From positions 2,542,001 through 2,606,000 of the forward strand of contig NZ_PDBS01000001.1 of assembly GCF_002572525.1 (NCBI RefSeq): a stretch of DNA of 64,000 bases. Direction: 5' to 3'. Each line of letters starts with the position of its first letter. Positions within the stretch are counted from its first letter, which is position 1. Source of the stretch: Natrinema sp. CBA1119. Its GTDB lineage: Archaea; Halobacteriota; Halobacteria; Halobacteriales; Natrialbaceae. This document shows, one piece after another, positions 8,403-17,151 of the stretch. The position numbers were made by a program, and so were the translations under genes. The notes under the pieces are model-generated. The model was given only the letters and a program-made list of their open reading frames with translations. It was not told the origin of the DNA and did not search any database.

Positions 8403-9331
8403 AGCTGGGTTCCCTCGAGTGCTTCCTCGATATCCGCTTTTCTACTGAACAGGTAGAGTATACCCACGATCAGTGCCACGTAGACGAGCGACAGCGTCGC
8501 CGCGAACGGCCAGTTGAAGTCCTGGCTGAACACGGTCTCGATGACGGGTGCGATCAGTCGGTCGCCGGTCCCGCCGAGAAGCTGGGGTGCCAGATACGAT
8601 CCCGCCGAGAGGATGAACGTGAACAGGATGCCCGAGACGATGCCGGGCCAGGAGAGGGGAAACGTCACCTCCCGGAACGCCCGAGCATCGCTTGCACCCA
8701 GGGTCTTCGCCGCCTGGATGATTTCCTCGTCGATCGTGCTGACGATCGAGTACACCGGCAGTACCATGAACGGCAAGATGCTCACCGACAGGCCGAGAAT
8801 CATCCCGTGGGTCGTATAGAGTATCTCGACCGGTTGGCTAACGACGCCGAGCCACAGCAGGAAGTCGTTGACGATCCCCTGTCGGCCCAGGATCGGGATC
8901 CACGCGTAGGTACGGATCACGAGCGGGACCCAGAACTGGACGACGACGAGTCCCAACAGGATCGGCGTCCAGCGGCTTTTGGACCGTCCCAGGAAGTATC
9001 CGAGCGTGTACCCGAACGGTAACACGATCAGCGTCGTCACGACGCCGATCAGCAGCGATCGACCGATCACGCGCTGATAGACGGTTCCGTTGACGAACCG
9101 CCGGTAGTTCTCGAGCGTCGGTTCGTAAATGATGGTCCCGAACTCGCCGGCCCGGAAGAAACTGAACGCGACGATGACCGTCAACGGCAGGAACAGGAAC
9201 AACAGCACCCACAGCAGTCCTGATCCCGGGGAGAGCAGGTAGCCGAACCGCTCGCTCTCCATCAGTCGCTGTCGGATCGATTCGATTCGATCGGGCGTCT
9301 CTGCCGTCGTCGATGTGGTTTCGCTGCTCAT
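8399..9331 (-). CDS. ABC transporter permease, PotB type
   Basis: The 310-aa first permease has a polar 25-residue N-terminal extension, a first helix near residues 32-55, and the EAA loop QAAKTLGASDARAFREVTFP. It has the usual six-helix PotB/PotH architecture. Its start lies 9 bp after the stop of the M24 hydrolase gene and its stop overlaps the second permease. The two permeases are therefore coupled to a hydrolase within the importer operon. Confidence 0.9.
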   Translation of the reverse strand: MSSETTSTTAETPDRIESIRQRLMESERFGYLLSPGSGLLWVLLFLFLPLTVIVAFSFFRAGEFGTIIYEPTLENYRRFVNGTVYQRVIGRSLLIGVVTTLIVLPFGYTLGYFLGRSKSRWTPILLGLVVVQFWVPLVIRTYAWIPILGRQGIVNDFLLWLGVVSQPVEILYTTHGMILGLSVSILPFMVLPVYSIVSTIDEEIIQAAKTLGASDARAFREVTFPLSWPGIVSGILFTFILSAGSYLAPQLLGGTGDRLIAPVIETVFSQDFNWPFAATLSLVYVALIVGILYLFSRKADIEEALEGTQL

Positions 9332-9340
9332 TGGGTCACC

Positions 9341-10540
9341 TCAGAGGAACTTCTCATGATCGGGATGGGGGGTTCGCGAGAGTACCTCGCGGCCGCGATC
9401 GGTTACGAGTACCATGTCTTCGAAGCGAACGCCGGCGACGTCTGGCCGGAACAGGCCCGGCTCGATCATGACGATCATGTTCTCCTCGAGCGTGACGTCC
9501 GCGGTCGGACCGACGTACGGCGGTTCGTGGGCAACGACGCCGATGCCGTGGCCGATGTTGCCGTCGGTCAGCCACTCCTCGTAGCCGAACTCGACGAAGA
9601 TGTCGCGCGCAGCGTCGTACACTTCGCGACCGGTTACACCGGGTTCGATGGCATCGATCGCCGCCTCGTGGGCCGCAAACGTCGCCTGATACATCGATCG
9701 CTGTTCGTCGGACGGCGTGCCGGGGAACGCCATTCGGGCCAGTTCGCTGTAGTAGCCCTTCCACATCGGGCCTTCATCGAGCTGGACGAACTCTCCCCGA
9801 CGGATGCGCTTTCTGGAGGGATACTCCTGGCAGCGCGACCAACGGACGCCGGAGCTGACGATCGCTGGGAGGGCGTACGCGCCGGCTGCGCCGGCCGAGA
9901 TCATGGCGTCCATGATCGTCCCGGAGACCTCACACTCGCGGACGCCGACCTCGACCGCCTCGATGCCGGCCTCGATCGCGAGTTCGGCCACCGAGAGCCC
10001 TTCGTCGATGAGCGCGATCTCCGCGTCCGTCTTGACGGCCCGCGCCTCGAAAAGCAAGTCGCCTGCGTCGCACAGCCGGCACCCCGGGAGCGAGGCCTCG
10101 AGTTTCCGGGCGAACCGGTACTCCATGTGCGGATCGAGGGCGACGACGCCGTCCGCGACGCCGCGCTCTTCGAGCACCGTCGCGAACGTCTCCGCGGCCT
10201 CGCCCTTCGTCGTCGAGAACGGGACGACGTCCGCGAGCCAGTGACGGTCGTCGAGGTCCGCGGCCAGCCGGGGAGCGGCGACGATCGTCGGCTCTCCCGA
10301 CTGCGTTACGACCGCGCCGTGTTCGGCCGAGAGCGAGAAGCTGTCGTAGGGGCCGTAGCCGACGAGATATCGGAGGTTGTCGGACCGGTTGATGATCAGG
10401 GCGTCGACATCCGCGTCGGCCATTCGTTCCTGTACCAGCTCGAGGTTCTCTCGCGCGACGGGCTCGAGCACTCGAAACAACTCCTGTCGCTCGTAGTCTC
10501 GGTGGCCCGCGTCGCCGTGCTGGATCCGTGCGCCGGTCAT
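9341..10540 (-). CDS. M24 family (Xaa-Pro peptidase / creatinase fold) hydrolase
   Basis: The 399-aa protein has the creatinase N-terminal domain (about 30-165) and the pita-bread catalytic domain (about 175-399). Metal-ligand positions read D255 (LDEG), E266 (GYYSELARM), H331 (GHGIG), E360 (IEPG) and E374 (RFED). In canonical aminopeptidase P the second position is Asp, so Glu here is unusual; creatinase proper lacks the metals altogether. The gene is encoded inside the ABC importer operon, ATGA-coupled to the ATPase. It could cleave an imported X-Pro-like peptide, or a creatine-like C-N bond given the divergent creatininase gene. It is cytoplasmic. Confidence 0.85.
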   Translation of the reverse strand: MTGARIQHGDAGHRDYERQELFRVLEPVARENLELVQERMADADVDALIINRSDNLRYLVGYGPYDSFSLSAEHGAVVTQSGEPTIVAAPRLAADLDDRHWLADVVPFSTTKGEAAETFATVLEERGVADGVVALDPHMEYRFARKLEASLPGCRLCDAGDLLFEARAVKTDAEIALIDEGLSVAELAIEAGIEAVEVGVRECEVSGTIMDAMISAGAAGAYALPAIVSSGVRWSRCQEYPSRKRIRRGEFVQLDEGPMWKGYYSELARMAFPGTPSDEQRSMYQATFAAHEAAIDAIEPGVTGREVYDAARDIFVEFGYEEWLTDGNIGHGIGVVAHEPPYVGPTADVTLEENMIVMIEPGLFRPDVAGVRFEDMVLVTDRGREVLSRTPHPDHEKFL

Positions 10541-11649
10541 CGACTCTCCGCGGGGATTTCGGAACGTTCAGAGCCCTCGGCCGACGCCTGCGATGCCGTG
10601 TAAATGACGTCCGAGGGATCGATACTCACCCAGACCTCGTTGCCGGGCTCGAGCATACTCGCGTTCGCGTGGTGGTTCACCTGCATCGTCGTCCCGAACG
10701 CGGGGACGGACACGAAGTAGACGGCACCTTGTCCCTGATAATCCACGCTCTCGATGGTTCCTCGGAAGGTGTTCTCGACCGCGGGGCGCTCCGTACTGAG
10801 GGACGCGAGTTCGGTCCGGACGAAGACGGCGACGGTGTCGCCGTCGTCGAACCCGTCGCGGGCCTCGACGGTCATACTCGAGTCGCCAAACTGCACGTCG
10901 GGCGTCGATCCGAGTCGGAGGGTTCCGTCGATTCTGCTCGAGGTGCCGAGGAAGTCCGCGACGAACGGCGATGTCGGGTGTTCGTACGCCGTCTTCGGTT
11001 CGTCGTACTGTTCCAGGTTGCCGTCGTTCAGCACCGCGATCCGGTCGCCCATCGAGAGCGCCTCCGTCTGGTTGTGGGTGACGTAGACCGTCGTGATACC
11101 GGTTTCGCGCTGGATGCGTTTGAGTTCGGTTCGCATCTCTCCCCGAAGCTTCTTATCGAGGTTGGACAGCGGTTCGTCCATCAACACGAGGTCGGGATCG
11201 AAGGCGAGCGCTCGAGCGACGGCGACCCGCTGTTGCTGTCCCCCGCTGCACTCGTGGGGATACTCGTCTTCGTAGCCCTCGAGATTGATCATCGAGAGCA
11301 TCTCGGAGACTTTCGCCTCGCGCTCGCGTTCGTCGGCACCGCGCATCTTCAATCCGAAGGCGATGTTCTCCGCGACGGTCTTGTGCGGAAAGAGCGCGTA
11401 GTCCTGGAAGACGACGCCGATGTCGCGTTCGTACGGCGGGAGGTTCGTGAGGTCGGTTCCCTGCAGCCGGATCGATCCGGACGTTGGCGTCTGGAGACCG
11501 GCGATGTTGAGGAGCGTCGTCGTCTTCCCACAGCCGCTCGGACCGACGACGGTGACGAACTCCCCCTCCTCGACGGAAACGGAGATTCCGTCGACGGCGA
11601 CGGTTTCTCCGAACTCCTTTCGAAGGTTGTCAATATCGAGAAATGCCAT
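10537..11649 (-). CDS. ABC transporter ATP-binding protein, PotA type
   Basis: The 370-aa ATPase has Walker A GPSGCGKTT (36-44), Q-loop around VFQDYALFP, signature CSGGQ (134-138) and Walker B LVLMDEP (154-160). A C-terminal TOBE/OB regulatory domain follows (about 240-370), as in PotA/MalK-type proteins. It follows the binding-protein gene by 37 bp and is ATGA-coupled to the M24 hydrolase gene. It powers the importer formed by the two permeases downstream. Confidence 0.93.
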   Translation of the reverse strand: MAFLDIDNLRKEFGETVAVDGISVSVEEGEFVTVVGPSGCGKTTTLLNIAGLQTPTSGSIRLQGTDLTNLPPYERDIGVVFQDYALFPHKTVAENIAFGLKMRGADEREREAKVSEMLSMINLEGYEDEYPHECSGGQQQRVAVARALAFDPDLVLMDEPLSNLDKKLRGEMRTELKRIQRETGITTVYVTHNQTEALSMGDRIAVLNDGNLEQYDEPKTAYEHPTSPFVADFLGTSSRIDGTLRLGSTPDVQFGDSSMTVEARDGFDDGDTVAVFVRTELASLSTERPAVENTFRGTIESVDYQGQGAVYFVSVPAFGTTMQVNHHANASMLEPGNEVWVSIDPSDVIYTASQASAEGSERSEIPAESR

Positions 11650-11686
11650 GTGGTAATTGTATGTATGTCGTTAGTCAGCGGGATAA

Positions 11687-12820
11687 CTACGACGATTGGA
11701 TGCTCTCCCACTCCTGGGACCACTCGTCGGAGTGCTCCTCCTGGTAGCCGGGATTGAGGAACGTGAGTCGCTCACCGCCCGTCGGATCGTAGTCGCCGAG
11801 GGTTTCGATCACGTCGGAGGTCGCGCCGGTCGCCGGCGGGTAGCCGAGCGCCTCCGCGAGCGGGACCAGTACGTCCTCCTCAAGCAGGAAGTCGAAGAAA
11901 TCCATCGCGGTGCTTCGCTTGTCGTCGTCGATTCCGGACACCATCGCCCAGTTGTCAGACCAGCCGTACGCGCCCTCCTTCGGAATGACGTAGTCGAGGT
12001 GGTCGTGACCGTCGTCGACGGCGGCCTTGATTCGGCCGCCCCACGCTTCGCCGACGTAGGCCTCGTTTTGTGCATACATTCGGACGTGCTCGTCGCCCGT
12101 CGACCAGTAGCTGGAGATCAGATCCTTCTGCTCGCGGACCGAATCCCAGATCCGTCCGATGCCATCCTCGTAGGAGCTGTCGGCTCCGATCTCGTTGGGA
12201 TCCATTCCGAGGTAGAGGGCGGTCGTGAAGACGCGCACGAAGTCGGTCCCCTGCATGGTGACGTTGCCGGCGTTCGCCTGGTCCCAGCACGCTTCCCAGG
12301 AGTCGAGTTCGCCGAGTTCGTCGCGGTTGTACGCCATCCCGATGGTCCCGTATACGGTTGGAATGCCATGGACGTCGTCTCCGGCGTCGTAAACCGGGTT
12401 CTTGAAGGTGTCACCGAGGCTGTCGTAGTTATCCAGCTCATCGGTGTTGATCGGTTCCCAGACGTCATTAGTCGCGCCCATGTACAGCGTGTTCGCGGAG
12501 GTAATCGTCACGTGCGCGTCCGACTGCCCGGACTGAATCTGGTTGTATCCGTCGAACTGGTCGCTTATCTGGTTAACTGCGACGTCGACGTCCTGTTCCT
12601 CTTCGAACGCAGAGAACACCTCGCTCTCGTAGGAGTCGATGTAGTTTCCGCCGGTAACCTGAACGACGAACGGATCGCTCGAGCCGCCGCCGAGACAACC
12701 TGACAGTCCAACGACACCGGCGGCGCCGACGCCGCTGATCGATTGTAGTACTCGCCGCCGGCTTCGGCTCTCTGAACGACTGCCGATGTCGGAGGCCGAA
12801 CCAGTGTAGGATTCACTCAT
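11687..12820 (-). CDS. Extracellular solute-binding lipoprotein, PotD type
   Basis: The 377-aa protein has a Tat-type signal (SRRRVLQ near residue 20) and a lipobox ending at C42 (GLSGC), so it is exported folded and anchored as a lipoprotein. The mature part resembles PotD/opine-binding proteins: it starts with a VQVTGGNYIDSYESEVFSAF-type strand and helix and has IGMAYNRDEL. It is the first gene of the operon binding protein-ATPase-M24 hydrolase-permease-permease. An AT-rich stretch about 30 nt before the ATG likely holds the promoter. The ligand is unknown. Confidence 0.92.
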   Translation of the reverse strand: MSESYTGSASDIGSRSESRSRRRVLQSISGVGAAGVVGLSGCLGGGSSDPFVVQVTGGNYIDSYESEVFSAFEEEQDVDVAVNQISDQFDGYNQIQSGQSDAHVTITSANTLYMGATNDVWEPINTDELDNYDSLGDTFKNPVYDAGDDVHGIPTVYGTIGMAYNRDELGELDSWEACWDQANAGNVTMQGTDFVRVFTTALYLGMDPNEIGADSSYEDGIGRIWDSVREQKDLISSYWSTGDEHVRMYAQNEAYVGEAWGGRIKAAVDDGHDHLDYVIPKEGAYGWSDNWAMVSGIDDDKRSTAMDFFDFLLEEDVLVPLAEALGYPPATGATSDVIETLGDYDPTGGERLTFLNPGYQEEHSDEWSQEWESIQSS

Positions 12821-13019
12821 TGTACGGGACTAGCATGGAACAACCTCATAATAAATCTTGCTACCTGATTACCAGATATAGGGAAATGGCGATGGTGTTA
12901 ACTACTCTATTCTAAATCAGGATAAGAGAAACAGGGCGCAAAGCTTAACAGCATTTGGGATAATTGATGTCCGATGGCACCGTACGATTCACCTGAACGT
13001 CCACTGCTGGAGGCTGAAC

Positions 13020-14330
13020 ATGGAACCGCATGAGCGCGTCGCGGCCGCCGCGAGCGAGCGCGTCGAGGATGCCGTCGACCAAATCAGCGACGACCTCGTC
13101 GGATTCGCGAGCGATCTCGTTCGAGTCCGAAGCGTTCTGAACCACGAAGAACCGGCCCAGGAACTCGTCCGAGAGCGCCTCGAGGCGCTCGATCTCGAGG
13201 TCGAGGAGATCCGCGCAGACGAGGTCCCTGGCATCGAGGACCACGACGAGTACGTCGAACGCGACCTGTCTTACGAGGATCGGCCGAACCTCCTCGCGAC
13301 GCGCGAGGGTGCGGATGACGGTCCGTCGCTGCTGTTCAACGGACACGTCGATGTCGTCCCCGAGGGCGACCGCGACGCGTGGTCGTTCGACCCGTTCGCC
13401 GGAACCGTCGAGGACGGACGACTCCTCGGGCGGGGCGCGTCGGACATGAAAGGCGGCGTCGCCGCGATGATCTACGCGCTCGAGGCCCTCGATCGAGCGG
13501 GAATCGAGCTCCTCGGCGACCTGTCGTTCAACACCGTCATCGAGGAGGAGTACGGCGGCTCGGGCGGGACGCTCGCGAGCGTCCTGGCGGGCGTCGACGC
13601 GGACGCGGTCGTGATCCCAGAACCGACGGGCTTCGACTCGTGGATCGCGAACGACGGCGTCTCTTACTTTCGGGTGACCGTCGAGGGGAAAGGCGCCCAC
13701 GCAGCGGAGACCGACGCCGGCGTGAACGCCATCTCGAAGCTGTTGCCGATCTATCACGCGCTCGAGGGTCTCCACGACGAGCGCAAGACGACAGTGCACG
13801 ACGAGTTATTCGAGGAGTGGCACGAGCACACGGTCTCGCTGAACCTCGGCACGCTGCGCGGCGGCGAGTGGGTTTCGAGCGTTCCCGACGAAGCGGTTCT
13901 CGAGGCGCGGATCTCGCACGCGCCCGAGGAGACGCGCGAAGGTCTCCGCGAGACGGTCGAGCGGACGGTCGAGCGGGCTGCCGAGGGCGATCCGTGGCTC
14001 CAGGAGCACCCGCCCGAAATCGAGTGGTTCGGCTGGCGCGGGCGATCGGCGAAGATCGACCCCGACGAGCCGATCGTTCGGACCGTTGAGGCCGTCGCCG
14101 AAACGACGCTGGACCGGGAGAGTCACGCCAAAGGGTTCCCCGGGGGAATTGACTCCCGATTCTTCGTCAACGAGACCGGGACGCCGGCCGTCTGCTTCGG
14201 GCCGGGCGCGTACAACATCCACGGCACCGACGAGTACCTCCCGGTCGCGGAACTCGAGGAACTCACGCTCGCGCTCGCGTTGACTGCCATGTCGTGGTGT
14301 GGCTACAGGGTGACGCCGGATGAGTCGTAA
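13020..14330 (+). CDS. M20 family metallo-amidohydrolase (ArgE/DapE-like)
   Basis: The 436-aa cytoplasmic enzyme shows the M20 signatures FNGHVDVVPEGD (H109, D111), GRGASDMKGG (bridging D142) and the catalytic/metal pair EE (176-177) in IEEEYGGSGG. Members remove acyl, succinyl or carbamoyl groups from amino nitrogen. A good Shine-Dalgarno (GGAGG) stands 7-8 nt before the ATG at 13020. It is the first gene of an operon divergent from the ABC importer, and the next gene overlaps its stop by 11 bp. Acetylornithine deacetylase is unlikely because no arginine genes are nearby. Confidence 0.88.
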   Translation: MEPHERVAAAASERVEDAVDQISDDLVGFASDLVRVRSVLNHEEPAQELVRERLEALDLEVEEIRADEVPGIEDHDEYVERDLSYEDRPNLLATREGADDGPSLLFNGHVDVVPEGDRDAWSFDPFAGTVEDGRLLGRGASDMKGGVAAMIYALEALDRAGIELLGDLSFNTVIEEEYGGSGGTLASVLAGVDADAVVIPEPTGFDSWIANDGVSYFRVTVEGKGAHAAETDAGVNAISKLLPIYHALEGLHDERKTTVHDELFEEWHEHTVSLNLGTLRGGEWVSSVPDEAVLEARISHAPEETREGLRETVERTVERAAEGDPWLQEHPPEIEWFGWRGRSAKIDPDEPIVRTVEAVAETTLDRESHAKGFPGGIDSRFFVNETGTPAVCFGPGAYNIHGTDEYLPVAELEELTLALALTAMSWCGYRVTPDES

Positions 14331-15201
14331 CGACGGCTCGGCACCCCGTCGCTACGACGAACTCACGTCGCCCGAAATCGACGAGGCCGCCGAGGACGGC
14401 GCGACGATCGTCGTCCCCGTCGGTGCGACCGAAGACCACGGTCCCCACCTCCCGCTCGACGTCGACCGTCGGATCGTCGAGGCGGTCTGCGAACCGGCCG
14501 TCGCCGCCAGTGACGACGCGTTGCTGTTCCCGACGATCGATCACGGCTACCTCCCCCACCACATGGATTTTCCGGGCGGGATCACGATCGACTGGCGCAC
14601 GTTCGTCGACTACGTCATCGACGTCTGCGTCTCGCTCGCCCACCACGGGTTCGAGCGGATCCTGCTCGTCAACGGCCACGGGTCGAACCACCACCTCCTC
14701 GAACTGGCCAGCCGGCAGGTCATGCTGCAGTATCCCGACATCCACTGCGCGATGCTCTCGTGGTGGGAGATCGACGAGGTTCGCGAGACCGCGAGCGCGG
14801 TTCGCGAGGCCGGCCCGCAGGGGTCGGCCCACGCGGGCGAGATGGAGACATCGATTTACATGCATCTCTACCCCGAGCGCGTCGATATGGACGCCGCTCC
14901 CCGAGACGTCGACTACCCGGAGAGCCGGCACTTCAACAACCTCGATCTCGCGGGCCAGACTCGCCCCGAAGACTCGACGCCCGTGACGATGCTCGGGTGG
15001 TGGTCGACGATCTCCGAGACCGGCGTCTTGGGCGACGCGACCGTCGCGACCCCCGAGACCGGTGAGTTGCTTCTCGAGGCCGCGGTCGAGGGGCTCGGCT
15101 CCGTCCTCGAGGAGTTCGCCACGTACCCAATCCGACCGATCGACGACCACCACGCACGGACCGTAACCGATCGCGAATACGACGCTTTCAGACCACGATG
15201 A
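14320..15201 (+). CDS. Creatininase family protein (creatinine amidohydrolase-like)
   Basis: The 293-aa protein has the creatininase metal sites: GATEDHGPHLPLDVD (E38, H40, D47), VNGHGSN (H120) and HAGEMET (171-177). The family opens cyclic amides (creatinine; formamides in archaeal riboflavin/F420 synthesis; mycofactocin processing). It sits between the M20 hydrolase (11-bp overlap) and the CoA-transferase alpha gene (ATGA overlap), so all are co-translated. Context favours a catabolic amidohydrolase rather than the biosynthetic ArfB role, but the substrate is not shown. Confidence 0.88.
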   Translation: MSRNDGSAPRRYDELTSPEIDEAAEDGATIVVPVGATEDHGPHLPLDVDRRIVEAVCEPAVAASDDALLFPTIDHGYLPHHMDFPGGITIDWRTFVDYVIDVCVSLAHHGFERILLVNGHGSNHHLLELASRQVMLQYPDIHCAMLSWWEIDEVRETASAVREAGPQGSAHAGEMETSIYMHLYPERVDMDAAPRDVDYPESRHFNNLDLAGQTRPEDSTPVTMLGWWSTISETGVLGDATVATPETGELLLEAAVEGLGSVLEEFATYPIRPIDDHHARTVTDREYDAFRPR

Positions 15202-16181
15202 CACACGCCATAGACGCCAGAGAGACCCCCGATAGACGGGCCGGAATCGGCGACGAAACAACCGATCGGGAGAAGGTCACGGACCTCGTCTCCGCAATCG
15301 AAGCGTACGTTACGGACGGCTCGAGCATCGCCTTCGGCGGAATGGGTGGGCGCGATCCCGAGGCGGCCGCCCGCGAAATCGTCCGCCAGGGAACGACGGG
15401 ACTGACCGTCCTCGACGACGCCCGGACGACCTTGCTCGATATCATGGTCGGTGCGGGCTGCGTCGACGAGTACGTCGGCTCCTGGGTGGGGACGAGCCTC
15501 ATCTCGCAGGGACACAACATCCGAAACGCCGTCGAGAACGGCGTCCCCCACCACCTCGAGATGCGCGACGTCTCGAACTTCGGCTCCTCGCTGATGTTTC
15601 TCGCGGGGGCGATGGACCTTCCGTTCGTGCCGACGCGGTCGATGCTCGAGACGGACATTCCAGAGTACAACGACGACCTCGAGGTGATCGAGGACCCGCT
15701 CGGGTCGGGGGATCCGCTCGTGCTGGTCCCCCCGGCGCGACCCGATGTCGCGATCATCCACGTGCAGCGGTGCGATCCGATGGGAAATGCACAGATCGAG
15801 GGCAACGTCGTCAACGATCACCTCAAGGCTCGGGCCGCCGAACACACCATCGTCACCTGTGAGGAACTCGTCTCGACCGATGAGATCCGGCGACAGCCCG
15901 AATTCACCCGCATCCCGTTCTACACGGTCGACGCGGTCGCCGAGGTCCCCTTCGGCTCCCACCCGTGGCACTGTTACGGGCGGTACTACGCCGACCTCCC
16001 GTTCTACCGGGAGTACGGCCTCCGGTCGCAAGACCGCGAGGAGTTTCTCGAGTGGCTCGAGGAGTGGATCCGTCCCCACGACGAGTACATCGAGAAGGTC
16101 GGCGCCGACCGACTGGAAACGCTCGAGCACATGGAACGGACGATCAACGGTGCCGGCTCCGCGGAGGGTGCCGATGAGTGA
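15198..16181 (+). CDS. CoA-transferase family I, subunit A (glutaconate CoA-transferase-like)
   Basis: The 327-aa subunit has the CoA-transferase alpha fold with SIAFGGMGGRDPEAAAREIV (residues about 35-54), corresponding to the glycine-rich CoA-binding loop of GctA/AtoD-like proteins. It pairs with the beta subunit encoded next, whose start overlaps this stop by 8 bp. Together they would move CoA from an acyl-CoA donor to a carboxylic acid. The likely acceptor is the deaminated product of the aminotransferase downstream; that is inference. Confidence 0.88.
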   Translation: MTHAIDARETPDRRAGIGDETTDREKVTDLVSAIEAYVTDGSSIAFGGMGGRDPEAAAREIVRQGTTGLTVLDDARTTLLDIMVGAGCVDEYVGSWVGTSLISQGHNIRNAVENGVPHHLEMRDVSNFGSSLMFLAGAMDLPFVPTRSMLETDIPEYNDDLEVIEDPLGSGDPLVLVPPARPDVAIIHVQRCDPMGNAQIEGNVVNDHLKARAAEHTIVTCEELVSTDEIRRQPEFTRIPFYTVDAVAEVPFGSHPWHCYGRYYADLPFYREYGLRSQDREEFLEWLEEWIRPHDEYIEKVGADRLETLEHMERTINGAGSAEGADE

Positions 16182-17124
16182 GCGCTCGACGGCGGGCGAG
16201 GCCGCCGAGCCATCCACGGAATCGGTGAACCCGGTTCGCGTCGATCGGCCGGACGAGACGGCAGACGACTACACGACGACCGAACTCCTCGCCGTCGCCG
16301 CCGCACGCGAGATCGATGACGGGGAGACCGCGTTTATCGGCGTCGGCATGTCGCTGATGTCCGGTATTCTCGCCAAGCACACCCACGCGCCGGACTGTCA
16401 GCTCGTGACCGAGTCGGGCTACATCGGCTCCGTCCCTCCGGGCGTGGTCCAGTCGATCTCCGATACCATCCTCGGAGTCGACGCGCTCGTCGCGACCGAT
16501 CAGTGTGAGATCTTCATCGACAACCAGCGCGGTGCGTTCGACGTCGGCATCATCGGCGCGGGACAGATCGACAGCCGCGGGAACACGAACTCGACGGCAG
16601 TTATCGGCGACGCGACGTACGATCGGCCGAAAGTTCGCCTGCCCGGCTCCGGCGGGAGCAACGATATCATGACCTCCTGTGGCCGGACCGTCGTCATGAT
16701 GCGCCAGCAGCGCCGCGCGTTCACGACCGAAGTCGACTACGTGACCGCGCCGGGTCACCTCGATCGCTCTGGCCGGCGCGAGGAACTCGGCTTCGTCGGC
16801 GGCGGTCCGGCCGCCGTCGTCACCGACATGGCGGTGTTCGGTTTCGACGACGACGGCGAGATGCTCCTCGAGACGATACATCCCGGTGTCAGCGTCGACG
16901 ACGTTCGCGACGAAGTCCAGTGGGACCTCCGCGTCGCAGACGACGTCCGGACGACGCCGGAGCCGACGCGGGGCGAGGTCGCGATGTTACGCGCCATCGA
17001 CCCCGCGGACGTCGTCCTTCGAGGGACCGACTACGTCTACGAAGTGGGCTTCGAGGAGTGGAGCAACACCGTCCTCGACCACTGGGAGCAACTGCGAACG
17101 GTTCAGAACGAAACCGACGACTGA
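16174..17124 (+). CDS. CoA-transferase family I, subunit B (glutaconate CoA-transferase-like)
   Basis: The 316-aa subunit starts at ATG 16174, overlapping the alpha gene by 8 bp; a long open frame continues upstream but only inside the alpha gene. The putative catalytic glutamate is E80 in LVTESGYIG, matching the E-x-G position that forms the glutamyl-CoA thioester in the beta subunit of the glutaconate CoA-transferase group. PGSGGSNDI follows at about 155. Alpha plus beta form the complete enzyme. Confidence 0.88.
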   Translation: MSERSTAGEAAEPSTESVNPVRVDRPDETADDYTTTELLAVAAAREIDDGETAFIGVGMSLMSGILAKHTHAPDCQLVTESGYIGSVPPGVVQSISDTILGVDALVATDQCEIFIDNQRGAFDVGIIGAGQIDSRGNTNSTAVIGDATYDRPKVRLPGSGGSNDIMTSCGRTVVMMRQQRRAFTTEVDYVTAPGHLDRSGRREELGFVGGGPAAVVTDMAVFGFDDDGEMLLETIHPGVSVDDVRDEVQWDLRVADDVRTTPEPTRGEVAMLRAIDPADVVLRGTDYVYEVGFEEWSNTVLDHWEQLRTVQNETDD

Positions 17125-17151
17125 ACGAGACAGACGACTGCGACACAGATA

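Noticed and set aside
15745-16173. A long N-terminal extension of the CoA-transferase beta subunit
   Set aside because: The upstream frame lies wholly inside the alpha-subunit gene, is Ser/Arg-rich and does not match the family; the ATG at 16174 fits operon overlap.
14263-16217. Overlapping minus-strand frames of more than 300 codons over the creatininase and CoA-transferase genes
   Set aside because: They are reverse-frame shadows with His/Arg/Val-biased composition and no start signals.
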